Source: Climacium dendroides | Lineage: Eukaryota > Streptophyta > Bryopsida > Hypnales > Climaciaceae | DNA: 64,000 nt | Reading direction: 5' to 3' | Assembly (NCBI GenBank): GCA_950106755.1 | Contig: OX467091.1 | Location: 6,527,538-6,591,537 of the forward strand | Part shown: in pieces, positions 37,093 through 48,182 of the stretch | How the letters are laid out: every line of letters begins with the position of its first letter | How positions within the stretch are numbered: the stretch's first letter is position 1 | Notes under the pieces: model-generated | The model's input: the letters and a program-made list of their open reading frames with translations, nothing else | Databases searched by the model: none | Told to the model about the DNA's origin: nothing | Position numbers and translations under genes: made by a program

Positions 37093-38780
37093 TTTCTTTA
37101 ACAACACAATGTTTCTTATTTTTAAACCTTTGATTGAGTATAATTAAACAATCAAAGGTCTAAAAATGAATAGCATGAAAGTAAAACTTCATATACCTTT
37201 GATTGAAAGTATATCCACTAGCATGAAAGTACAACTTCATTATTGAAATAATATTGTTACCATTCTCATTGCTCAACAAGTTATTTCTTATAGTCTAAGC
37301 AACAAAAAAAACTTGAAAAATCTTGAAATAATTTTTATTTTTATTTATTTTCTCATAGACTGTATTTACATCTATATGAAAATTTTAGATTTATTCCATT
37401 TGGACTAGAGATGTGAAAGTTATTCAGGGTCTCTTTCAAGGGCAATTTGAGCAATTTCCTAAGGAAATAAAGTACATAACTTATTTTAGAACAAAATATT
37501 CTACTAGGTGTAGAAAAACCACAAAATTTTGTATTGCAAAATTTTTTATTTATAAGGATTCAAAGTCTCAAAACTTAGTATAACAAGGTGGTGAAATAAC
37601 TTCTATTTCTCCTTTAAATGCTAATATCTTACAACCTAGTGGATCAAAGTCCTTGAAGTTTTTTATACATTTAATGCAAGATCTTTCAATTGGATTTAGA
37701 AAAAAAATATGTTTTGTTTTTTTTCCATTGTAACCCTTTGGATTTACAAGAAGAGTGTGATTCCCCCCCCCCCCCCCCCCCCCTTGTAGCCTTTTGCTTA
37801 TGTAGCCCAAGTTTCTACTAGTGATGATAAAAACTTGTTTTCATGGTGTAATCTATCAATGACATGTTTAAGAATTTGGAAGTTCTGAATTGTTTGAATG
37901 TGGGAGGTTGAGGAGTTTATTCACAAGGAGGGAGGAGCTTTCTAACCATAGAAAAGTAGAATACGAATTGAGAGTGTGTGAAATGATGCATTCGAGCATC
38001 TCCTCATCAACCCCTAAAAACAGTAAAAAAAAAAGGTCTTTTTATTTACATGAAAAAGGAACTTAGGTGATACCGGTAGTCACTTTGAGTTCTAAATAGC
38101 ATTAGAACATTGGAATTACTGATCTAACGAGAACGCTTTTTGATTATTGTCATTTACTTTGTCTTTCACATTTGATTTGAACGATCTAATGGACCGATTG
38201 CAAACTACGACACTACTCTCAAGCGCCACAAGAGACATCACCACAGGCGCTAAGAGGCCCTTTCAGTTTTAATCTGGAGATACTCTTTAAGGTGGACAGA
38301 AAGCTCAAGTGGTCATTGAGAGCTTCGGCTCGTTGACGGAATTTTCAGCGGATCATCCATTGGTCTGTTCATGGATGCCGGATCCCAGAAGTGAGATAGA
38401 CCTGTGTACGGGCAAAAGTTGGTTGTGCAAGTTGACCCCTGACAAGTGTCACCCGCAATCCCCAAACCACTGATCGTGGATAAACTTAAGTTACTTGATT
38501 AATAACGAACTGAACAATCACAGGACCCTTGGGTTTCGTTTAGTATTTACAAGCATTAAGAGCTGCAGATCAAAAACAATTTTATGCTTTACATTCCATA
38601 TCTCGGATAAATTTTCCCAATTGGAAACTACTGAACCATCAGAAGACACTCACAACGAATGTCAGCTATCCTAATATCGCAGACAGGTCAAAGCATTAAG
38701 AGGTGGTGCAAAACACACGGTTCATAAACCCAAACCACATACAGTACAGCACAACGATGATAGAGCAACTAACACGACTA
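37093..38780. repeat. Dispersed-repeat fragments and a 21-base C run
   Basis: The part from about 37310 to 37640 resembles other repeats in the window: CCATTTGGACTAGAGATGTG and the downstream GGGCAATT(T/C)...AGCAA recur near 59268 and in decayed form near 63885. A homopolymer of 21 C lies at 37763-37783. The rest, to 38780, is unassigned, and 38.2-38.8 kb is somewhat GC-richer without a recognisable gene. Confidence 0.5.
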
Positions 38781-39323
38781 AACAGAGATGAAACTAGACC
38801 CGAAACCCAAACCCAAGCACGCCGCCAATAGCTGTGTCAACCAAAAATCCATTTCGATCATCGGACGCATTGACGAAGACAATAGCTGTGTTTCAAGGAA
38901 TCAAAAGCTTCCATTCATTCACAGGGCAGAATGTACCCGACATTTTAACAAAGAAAAATCTGCCAGTTAGCAGATTTTCCTACTACGCTCCCAGTGGGAG
39001 CCTGTACAACTCTCAGAACCCAACAACTTGACCGACCTACGGCTTTTCCAACGTGTTTCAAATGTTTTCCGAGACTGAAAACGTCCTTCCGTAACCAATG
39101 TACCAATGTTCCGGGACCAATGTACCAATGTTCACGCCAGCTCTCTCCATATCTACAGGAGCTTCGGAACAATTCTCCAACCTTCTACCAACCAACTGGT
39201 AGATAACCTGACCTTCACTAATCCACCCAGAAGGTAGATGAGTCCAGTGAATGCTACCATCAGAAGACCAAATGTTTGCAAAATTCCCATTAGAATCTCG
39301 TCGACGAATATATATATATGGGA
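38781..39323. other. Downstream region of the uncharacterised gene
   Basis: Moderate GC, probably including the 3' untranslated region of the minus-strand gene. A direct repeat ACCAATGTACCAATGTTC occurs at 39094-39111 and 39117-39134. Overlapping frames on both strands are short and featureless. Confidence 0.4.
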
Positions 39324-41519
39324 TCAGGAGAAATGAGCAGCCGACCTTTTAAACACCACCAGCGACATCACCAACACAGACAGCATCATGGTGGACCTTA
39401 CAGAGCGTTCGAAAAAGGCATCGTCGTCGTCACTAATCTTGAGCTTCTCCTCGGTCACATCGAAGATGCCCCGAATAAGCTCCTGTAAGGTGGTCATAAA
39501 GTGCGTGAACGCTTTCTTGGTGTGCCAGAAAACGTGCGAAAATAGGTTGGTGTCTTCATTGAGCGCCGTACTGACCTCGTCCACTGTCAACTCACTCCCA
39601 TTTTCAATCAATCCTGCAAAACCAAATTCAAGGGTAAACCGACAGACATTGCCAATATTGAACAATCAAAACCAACACCAAGCGTCGAACTCTATTGTCG
39701 AAACACTGATGAAGCATGTACCAGTAGATTCACGGAGCTTCTGTCTGAATTCCTTAATTTGATCATTCGCCAGCACAGCTTCCCACACACTCTTATCGGT
39801 AGCCAAAGAGACCACCATTTTCTGCACACCGAAACGAACCCTAAGTCAGATCAAACAAGGAATTTGAAAAATCCACACCAACTTCGGATTCAACCCCCAA
39901 TAGAATCAAAGATTCTCGGCTTCAAAGTGACCAATTCAATAGATCATACTGCGAAAAACATAACTCAGATGGAGCCAAATTTTATAACACCAGAATCAGT
40001 GGCGAACATTCCATCAGTTGGACAATAGGTCAATAAAATTGAACTAAAAAAAGTCTCCATATAACCATCTCACAACTGCTAAACAAAAAAATGAGACCCA
40101 ATTGGGGAGGCTAAAGCATCGGTCCATGAGAATACTCAATCCAACATATGAACATTCATCACATGTAAACACAAGAACCAAGTATTTTATTGTAACATTC
40201 TTGAGTACATTGGAGGATCATCCATTGCCAAAGAATCCAAAAGCAGGCAGTCGTGGCGCAGTCATAGAAATGATGGAGAAAACAGCTAGTAGGTAAGAAT
40301 GCTAAGGCACACCTGAACTTGCGGGTTGTGCTGAAATTGGTGAAAAGCATCCAACATAGCACCATACCCACCGGCACCACCAACTTCCTTGCTCCTCGAA
40401 GAAGACGCCACATCAAAAGGATCCGGCTCTTTCCAGTCGCCGCCCGCAACCGGATGGCTAACATGATAGACCACCTCCTCCCTGTTGCCCTTCGTCATGG
40501 ACGCATCCATCACTTCGCGGGATTCAGGCTCCAGAGGGCTCGTGGTTGATCTCCCCATGAGCAGTCCTCTGCCAACGGCAATCAGGCACTAATTTCAGAA
40601 CACACGGGTACAATAGCCAAACCAATTTTAAGGGAGACATGAGGACCTCCCCCCCATGCTCTAAATGTCGCGGCTAGAGGCATTCTCCAGGGGTTTCCAC
40701 GATCAAGAACGCAGAATGACGAAAAAGAATGAACAAAACGCAAAACAAGTTGAAAAAAATGCAATTTAAAGAATTCAGGTCTAGACATTCGGCGCCCCTG
40801 TTTCGCAATGGCTGAACGAGGAAAAAATTCAGGGTTTTCCATGCTCAAGAACACACGATGACGAAAAAAATGGACAAAACGCAAAACAATACAGAAAAAA
40901 TGCAGTTTACAGAATTCAAATTTGGATATTCGGCGCTCCTGTTTCGCAAAAGCGTGGACAAAAAGCAGGATAAGAGGTCTCACATCTGCAAGGCAAGTAA
41001 ATATCGCTGCTAGAGGCATTCTCCAGGGGTTTCAAGACTGCAGTACACAGGATGATGAAAAAGAATGCACAAAAACGCAAAAGAGATTACAAAAAACGCA
41101 GTTCACAGAATTCGAATCTGGACATTCGGCGCCCCTGTTTCGCCATAGCTGAACGTGGAAAAAAAGCTGGACAAGAGGTCTCACATCTGCAAGGCCTGCT
41201 GGAGATCCGAGGTAGCCTCCTCGACGTCTTTTTTACTTGGAACCGTCCCAAATACCAAGTAATCCAAGTTTTCCGCCTCATCCCCTGCGAACACCCAGTC
41301 GTCCGCCTCCCAATACTGCTGCATCCCCGAACTCCCCTGCTCGTTCGTCGGAGTGTGAATTTCCGAGGAAGCGCAGCTGCAGGCCATGCGCGCAGACGTG
41401 GGCGCCTTGATAGCCGGCGTGGTGGTGCACATCCTGCACATGGCGGCATTGGAAGCGGCAGTAGTCGGGGTCGAGCCCACGACGCGGGTGCCGGTTCTCC
41501 ACATGGCTCCGCCTCCCAT
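39324..41519 (-). CDS. Uncharacterised plant protein, acidic N-terminal half and C-terminal hydrophobic anchor
   Basis: Four minus-strand exons join in phase with GT-AG borders: 41519-41185, 40568-40313, 39821-39722 and 39613-39324, giving about 326 aa from the first in-frame ATG. The true start could lie further upstream because the frame stays open. Exon 1 has a Thr/Ala/Cys-rich part and then an acidic segment (YWEADDWVFAGDEAENLDYL). Exon 2 ends with GYGAMLDAFHQFQHNPQVQ. Exon 3 reads KMVVSLATDKSVWEAVLAND, a pattern I associate with a conserved but unnamed plant family. Exon 4 has an amphipathic stretch (FSHVFWHTKKAFTHFMTTL) and ends with one hydrophobic helix (MMLSVLVMSLVVF) and a short basic tail, suggesting a tail-anchored or peripheral membrane protein. 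No catalytic motif was seen. Function is unknown. Confidence 0.75.
40640..41200. repeat. Tandem duplications in intron 1 that copy the exon-1 splice donor
   Basis: The phrase CATTCGGCGCCCCTGTTTCG recurs near 40789, 40927 (one change) and 41124. AGAGGCATTCTCCAGGGGTT recurs near 40676 and 41014. AAGAGGTCTCACATCTGCAA occurs both at 41174, where it contains the exon-1 5' splice site, and at about 40972 within the intron. The unit therefore includes the last bases of exon 1 and its GTGAGA donor. Confidence 0.75.
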
Positions 41520-42437
41520 TCCCCGTCTCTCGGCCAGTGCCCTTACGAAACCTCAATCCCAAACTCGCCCGATTGCGAAACCCTCCAAAGCCTCCGAGCA
41601 CGGATTGCGTCTGCAGCACGCCCACACCCAGCCCTGGCCTGGCGAGCACTCCCAGCAAACTCAAAGGTGGGCTACGGCGGAAAAAGAATTGCGGTAGCCC
41701 ACCAGGGAGTGAAAGGTTACGTCGAAGGCGTGCGAAGTAGATCAAGGCTAATGGGGAATCCCGGATCGCTTGGAAACACGCTACCCAAATTGCGCGAAGC
41801 GGAGAAAGCGAAGGAAGCACGCTGCAGTAGTGTGTTGGTGGGGGAGGCTTTTGGTTTCGAGACGATGAAGACGGCGACCGCTAGTCGGACGGGACGGGAC
41901 GGACGGTCCCCACATTCCTCAGGCCAGGTGACCTGGTCGGTAGGTAGTAAACTGAACTGAACTGCCAAGTGAGGGTCAACTGGAGTTGGAAAAAGGCCTT
42001 TTTGCGCCTTTTTATTATCTGGATTGGAATGGGGTATCGCCAATTGAGTGGATATTTTGAAGGGAGGATCTTTTGTGAGTGGCTGGCAGGCTGGGAGAGG
42101 ACCACCGTCCGATGCGTCTTCATATATCCTGATGGCGTTAGCCTATTTTATTATGCAAACTAGCAATTTGAATATTCTAGAGCCAACTCCAAGTGGAGGG
42201 GGGCACACAATTTTTCAAAAGTGTGCTTTGAATTAACCCCAAGTGGAATTTTAATTTTTCAAATAAAATTGCGATTTCTATGAATTTCTTAAGTGGTCTA
42301 CATTGAAATTACAAAAGCATTCAGAGAGTGAAGTTATGAACATCGTAAAAACAACACACATTGAACCACTCTCTCACATATCCAATGGTACTTATAAAGG
42401 TTCAAGATGCTATGAACTATCCCCGAATTAAAAAGAC
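41520..42437 (-). promoter_or_regulatory. GC-rich 5' region of the uncharacterised gene
   Basis: GC content is high up to about 41960 and then drops sharply to AT-rich DNA. This is the pattern of a 5' untranslated/promoter island for the minus-strand gene. Long frames on both strands here are a by-product of high GC. No TATA box was confidently placed. Confidence 0.4.
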
Positions 42438-43260
42438 ACTAAAATGATCATGTTTTCAATATGCACCCCCCGTCTCCATTACCACCTTTTTGCAAGTATA
42501 AAAACATTTTGCCATTGTTCTATTTGAGTCAAGCACTCACGCATTGTAGTGATTTCTTTTCTAAAATTGTTCAGAGTTGGATGATGTGATGGATAGTATT
42601 GGAGTTAAAAATAGGATAATGGAATTTGGCAATGAACAGAAATGTTTTAGTCTACCTTATGAGTTTTCTTGTTGTTGATATTTGAATCCAAAATTCCACA
42701 CAATTGGGATGATGGATGGAGGGCTTCCAAAGCTAAGTTCCATCCAAAGAACTTCTCATCCATACAAAACATAGTTTGGAATCTTTAAAGAATAACCTTT
42801 CTTCACGACTAGTTTGATAAATTAAAGTAAATAATGCATTTGTTTAAAGATGTTAGAAAACATGTGGAAATTTTCAAACATAGATGCAAGCATTAAAGGA
42901 TTAACATTGTTTTTCAAATGAGCTTCTCCATACACACTAAACCCCAACTTACCTCACATTATTTATTTATTTCCCTAGATATTTCCAACACTTCTGACTC
43001 CTTCAGGTTCTGTACTGATTTGAGGCCTCTCTAAAAGTGCTCCAAAATACTTTGTATCCAAACCAAGGTTAAAACCTTTGTCTTATTTTATTATTTTATT
43101 ATTCATTTTATTATTTAATTAATCCAACTAATAATTAGTTAGAGAATTCAAGTGGTGGAATTAGTCTTGAGAAAAGACATACCCAATTGAGATGTATAAG
43201 TCAATTTGAAAGCAATGTACAAAAATTTGATCACAAGATGCTTCATCCAATTTTCACTTC
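42438..43260. repeat. Left copy of a direct repeat flanking the kinase
   Basis: This segment aligns in direct orientation with 45957-46727 (for example AGTTTGGAATCTTTAAAGAA and AAAGGATTAACATTGTTTTT occur in both). It is slightly longer because of an AT-rich insertion near 43080-43135. Together the pair brackets the kinase copy at 43.4-44.3 kb, like terminal direct repeats, but the ends do not show obvious TG...CA termini. Confidence 0.8.
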
Positions 43261-43441
43261 ATATGTAAGAATTTTGTTCATCATTTTTACATAAGTAAAA
43301 ACAAAAGAATCATTTTTTACAAAAGTAATGGTGGAAAGAAATCATGTAACTTGAGTGTATTTGGACAAACTATAAGTATTTTTGTATTTATAAAAGTCTA
43401 CGCAATTCACTCAAACACAAATTCTATTTCTTTCTTCTAAA

Positions 43442-44262
43442 CTACTTGACATTTTCTTGAATCCAAGGATGCATCAAAACCTCAGATGCACTCAAACGTT
43501 TGTTGACATCATGTGTCAACATTTTTTGAACAAGGTCCTTAGCGCCCTTTGAAATGCTTGGCCATGGCTCTTCTATAAATAATTCATTTTTCTTCATGAC
43601 ATCTTTATATGTTAATATCATTGAGCCGGCCTTGAAAGGAAAGAAACTAACGAGGAGAGTATATAGTATCACTCCAGCGCTCCAAATGTCTGCTTTAGGC
43701 CCATGGTGGCCCTCCATTACTTCGGGAGCTACATAGGGTGAACTACCAACGGTGTCCGTCAATACATTATAACCTCAAAGACTTCAGCAAATCCAAAATC
43801 GATAACCTTGAGTGTTGAATCTTTGTCTTTTGTTGTAAGCAACAAATTTTCAAGCTTCAAATCTCTATGAACAATACCAAGGTTATGACATGCCTCGATA
43901 GCACAAACAACTTCTTTGATCGTTCTTGCGGCCTTGGACTCTTCAAAAGCACCACATTCAAAAAGATGATCATAGAGCTCTCCTCCCTCGCAAAGTTCCA
44001 TCACTATATTTACAGAAGTATCATCTTCTAAGATATCTTTAATAGAAACTATATTTGGGTGTTCCAAATGACGGATCAACCTTAGGATGCAAACTTCACG
44101 TTGTAACACTTCACGTTCTTCCTCTGAAACAAGGTTGTACTTTAGGACACGTTTGCAAGCATATTGATGTTTTGTTGCAATTTTGGTGCACAAATATGTA
44201 ATGCCAAAATGACCTTGCCCTAATATCTTGCCTATAGTATAATTGTCCATTTTGGAGTGCAT
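43442..44262 (-). pseudogene. CDPK-like protein kinase, copy 1, one-base frameshift before the activation loop
   Basis: On the minus strand the kinase starts at the ATG at 44262 (MHSKMDNYTIGKILGQGHFG, glycine loop), with the ATP-binding lysine in ACKRVLK, the acidic cluster CEGGELYDHLFE, catalytic loop HRDLKLENLL and DFG at DFGFAEVFE. A missing base then gives a stop at 43759-43761. The next frame resumes with LTDTVGSSPYVAPEVMEG, then ADIWSAGVILYTLLVSFFPF and KRLSASEVLMHPWIQ, to a stop at 43442. The order and wording fit plant calcium-dependent protein kinases, but no EF-hand domain follows. No intron interrupts it. If translated, it would give only the N-lobe and catalytic loop. An upstream in-frame ATG at 44343 lies before the TATA-like box and is not used in this model. 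Confidence 0.85.
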
Positions 44263-44326
44263 GCATTGATAGACAAGGCAATTCAAATGGAAGTGAAGAA
44301 GCAAAAATGTTAGATGATAGGCCCTT

Positions 44327-44334
44327 CTTATATA
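44327..44334 (-). promoter_or_regulatory. TATA-like box of kinase copy 1
   Basis: On the minus strand TATATAAG lies about 65 bases upstream of the chosen ATG (44262), a normal plant spacing once a transcription start about 30 bases downstream is allowed for. The identical box is kept in copy 2 (55274-55281). Upstream, TTTTACTTTGA-type motifs (plus-strand sense) recur about five times between 44347 and 44506. Confidence 0.5.
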
Positions 44335-45956
44335 TTGTCTCATCCAACTTTTACTTTAATCTAATCTTTGTGCACTTAGCTTTTACTTTGATCTAGCTTC
44401 CACTTTGCATAATCCATTTTTTTCATAAGCCTTTGATTTTTTACTTTGATTTAGCTCAACTTTTACTTTGACCTTCATGAACTCAACTTTTACTTTGAAT
44501 GATCAAGAAGTGTTTCAATACTCTATCGCATGGATGATGATTGTATTTCAACAAGTACTTAGGTGTTGTCTAGTTCATCTTTGCCAACTTTTGATGAATT
44601 TAAAGAATCTAGTTTCATCAATGTGGAGGTATAAAATGATAGCTAAACATAGAAGAGATATAGAACAAATGAGAAATACAAGAAGTTTATGGATGTCATC
44701 TCTACCATGTGTGCGTGATAGTTGTTATGGCCTATGTGAAAAGAAAAAAAGTTGCTTCCAATCGTTTGAGATCAATGTGAATTTTTAAGAAAAAAGTTGT
44801 TGGATTGTTTAAGATTCTATAGCTAAAGTCTATAGTGTACACTTGATAACAGTGGCTTTTAAAACTTCATTCCTAAAGGCTAAAGGAAAATGTAGAAGAA
44901 GTATTGTTGGTTAAACAAACAATCAAGTATTAGGATACATTCCTATGAATTCAAACTTGAAATTTATGTTTTTGAAACTTGTACAATGTAAAGGTCCCAA
45001 ATAAAAGTATAGTTGTCATTTTTCCAAGCTACATGTATTAAGATTTCATTTGTTTTAGGTTAATTTTCCAAGCTATGATTTTTAGTTTCTTGAAACGTGA
45101 CTATTAAATAGAAGTGAAAAAGTAAAAAAAGGTTGATTGTAGTTTATGTCTATACTAAATTCAATTTGATGTAATGGGATCATTTTTAATTTTTAAAAAA
45201 TCATCTATCACCATGTGATAGGTTTTTTCTTTATAATTTTGTTAGTGTGTTGATAAATCGACACTAAAGTTTGAAGTACTTGAGTATACTTTGGCCAAAA
45301 TTTGTCAAAACCTTTTCTTTTTTTGCATCAAACAAGAGTTGAAAAAAGACATTAAATTTTTTCCATTCGACAAATACCTTCATCAATCAAATAGTTACAT
45401 ATTTATAATTTTTACAATTTGAATATCTAATGTTTGCATTTGACATCAAAATTTTGGATGATTTTGGTACCAAAAGCCATCTTAAATGTATGAAATTTTA
45501 TTTCTTTAATGATATAAAATGAATTAATGTTGTAAAATAAGATTTTGTTAAATGAGTTTACAATAATGATTTTGGATAGAGTACTACATCAATCATAATA
45601 TAGAATGTAGAATCCACGAAAATTTAAAAGAATTATTTTATTAGAACATAAAACATTCTTTTGTTTGTTTAGTATAACTATTAAGAGATTTGGTGAATAT
45701 TTATAGTACTTTGATGGTGTTTGACCACATGGATATGGTATATAGACTACATTTATTTGTACAATTTTTTGTTTTAAAATCACTATCAAATTATACTTGT
45801 AAATGAAAAATAATAAGACACTTTTACATTTTTAGAAACATGGAGGTAATTTCTTTGTTCTCAATTAGAAAAAGTGGCTATAGCCATTGTTGAATTTCCA
45901 AAAAATATAGTGTAGAAGGTGGCTCAAAGATGTCCTAAATATATTTGAAAGAGGCT

Positions 45957-46727
45957 AAAATGATCCTATTTTCAATATGCAACCCCCATCTCTATTACCA
46001 CATTTTTGCAAGTATAAATCCATTTTGCCGTTGTTCTATTTGAATCAAGCACTCACTCACTGTAGTGATTTCTTTTTTAAATTGTTTAGATTTGGATGAT
46101 GAGATGGATAGTATTGGAGTTAGAAATAGGATGATGGAATTTGACAATGAATGGAAATGCACTAGTCTACCTTATGAGTTTTCTTGTTGTTGATATTTGA
46201 ATCCAAAATTCCACACAATTGCGATGATGGACAGAGGGCTTCCAAAGCTAAGTTCCATCCAAAGAACTTCTCATCCATACAAAATATAGTTTGGAATCTT
46301 TAAAGAATAACCTTGCTTCACGACTAGTTTGATGAATTAAAGTAAGTAATGCATTTGTTTAAAGATATTAGAAAACATGTGGAAAATTTCAAACATAGAT
46401 GCAAGCATTAAAGGATTAACATTGTTTTTCAAATGAGCTTCTCCATACACACTAAACCCCAACTTACCTCACATTATTTATTTATTTCCCTAGATATTTC
46501 CAACACTTCTAACCCCTTTAGGTTCTGTAGTGATTTCATTCAGGCCTCTCTAAAAGTGCTCCAAATCCAAACCAAGACTAATTCCCAATTAAACCTTAAA
46601 GGTTTAGAGAATTCAAGTGGTGAAATTGGTCTTGAGAAAAGACATGCCCAATTCAGGTGCGTAGTAAATTTGAAAGCAATATACAAAAATTTGACCGCAA
46701 GATACTTCATTCAACTTTCACATTTAT
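45957..46727. repeat. Right copy of the direct repeat flanking the kinase
   Basis: Partner of 42438-43260; similarity begins AAAATGATC and ends near CTTCATTCAACTTTCAC. The plus frame at 46433-46750 is inside this repeat and has no counterpart of equal length in the left copy, so it is not taken as a gene. Confidence 0.8.
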
Positions 46728-47023
46728 CCCTCCAAATTTTTTTAATCTAAGGTCATTACAATTTGTGAGATCATGAGCATCAAAGTTATAGATTCTTTTT
46801 GTAGGGTAACTTCAAATCTAGGTAGCTACAGTTCCAAGGAGAAAAAGCATATTTAGACCTAGTTGTATTAGTTGTGCTTCTTTGAATTCTTAGTCCTACA
46901 TGTGCAAAAAATTTCAAATTGATTGGTATTGCACAACATAGACACACATACACACAAATAACAAATAAAACAAATAGTTGCTTAGAAACATATTACAAAG
47001 CAAAGATTTTGGAATTCCATATC

Positions 47024-48182
47024 TTAACCCCTAAAGGTTTTTGACTATGTTTTTGCCAAAAACATTCCAAAATTGCCATTTTTAGTACAAGTGCCAAATT
47101 TTAGAAAAAAAAATATTTTTGGACACATGTAATTGTAGGATCTTGTAGTATGCTTATTTGAGAAGATGTCCACCATGTGGATTGCAAGATATTAACATTT
47201 GAAGTGACAAAAATCCTATTTTTGGCCATGCAAAAAACAGGTAGCTCCACTTCACAAGGTCACATCATTATGAAAAATGTCCAAAATGGTTGTGCTTTTT
47301 TGGATTCATTCTTCAAGGCAAGTTAGCTACATACTTGAAAAATTTTAGATCATTTGAAATTGTACAACATATAGGAAAAAATAGTAAGTAGAATGAAGTA
47401 GAGAATAATTCAAAGTACAAAATTGTTAACAATTTATTTAGGGAATTGAAAAATGCCAATCCCCAAGGTTGTAATGTTGTAATAAACAATCTACACCTAA
47501 TGTTTTTATTTTTTTCCAACATATTAAAAGTTGAGTTAAATAAAGGACTTCCAAGTTTATCTTAGAATAGAGATTCTACAACTATTTGCAAACTACCTAC
47601 AACTAAACCTCCTCATAACTTTCATCTCATTAATCCTTAAAGGACGAGCTAGTCACCATGGAAATCATCTGTTTTGGAACCATGTAAATTGCCAACTTAA
47701 AAAAATGTAAAGGCATCCATTAGAAGTCAAACTATTGTACAAGAACTTTTCATTTTCACATAAAATTTGGAAGATGATAGTTGCATTTCTATCCTGCATG
47801 GAGAGATTCTTTGTCATTCATTGCCTAGAAAACGTCTTCAACATCGTTTATGGGTTAATCAAAATGGAATGATTCAAAGCTTTCCACGTATATATAAATC
47901 TAGAGAACCAATTTTGAAAAAAAATTATTTTCTTAAAAAGTAGTTTTTAAAGAAGTTTTCTAGCTACTTGGATTGCTTGCCAAGCAATGAAAACTACACA
48001 TCATGCAATAACTTTTTGACCATGTAGTCAAAAGTTATAAAAATTGTTGGGCATTAAAGCTACTCTTTGGACACATGTTTTGTGAAAAATTCAAAGAAAG
48101 AAAATGAAAACTTCAATTGTAGTGAGTTGACCAAAATTACTATGTTGCCAAAAAAATGTATGTTTGGTCCTTTATAGGTTAA
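47024..48182. mobile_element. TTAA-terminated repeat family, fullest copy (1.16 kb)
   Basis: The left end is TTAACCCCTAAAGGTTTTTG and the right end, reverse-complemented, TTAACCTATAAAGGACCAAA, so both termini carry TTAA followed by a CC(CC/TA)TAAAGG motif. The interior has no open frame of note and contains phrases shared with copies at 27.4, 53.2 and 58.6-61 kb, such as AAAATTTTAGATCATTTG and AACTTTTTGACCATGTAGTC. It is non-autonomous. Confidence 0.7.

Larger units (their letters stand above)
43265..45953. repeat. Duplicated segment carrying the kinase, copy 1
   Basis: 43265-44980 aligns almost base for base with 54219-55928, and 45722-45953 with 56624-56856, in the same orientation. Between those blocks, 45.0-45.7 and 55.9-56.6 kb are largely unrelated, so one copy has had a replacement or the two have received different insertions. 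The conserved part includes kinase, promoter and about 600 bases upstream. Confidence 0.85.

Noticed and set aside
41052..41960. 302-codon plus-strand open frame in GC-rich DNA
   Set aside because: It is antisense to exon 1 and the 5' region of the minus-strand gene whose exons join in phase. Its composition (Arg/Gly/Ser-rich) is that of a GC-driven shadow frame, and no domain is visible.
43759..43762. A tiny intron explaining the kinase frameshift
   Set aside because: GAG|GTTATA could serve as a donor, but there is no acceptor before the downstream frame resumes within a few bases.
44468..44788. Plus-strand frame upstream of kinase copy 1
   Set aside because: The corresponding frame in the duplicated copy is cut short by a stop (55639), and the region contains the kinase promoter on the other strand.
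47024..47040. Reading TTAACCCCTAAAGG as telomeric repeat
   Set aside because: It has four C and ends AAAG, never occurs in tandem, and is always at an element border; only the 26.92-kb cluster has true CCCTAAA units.
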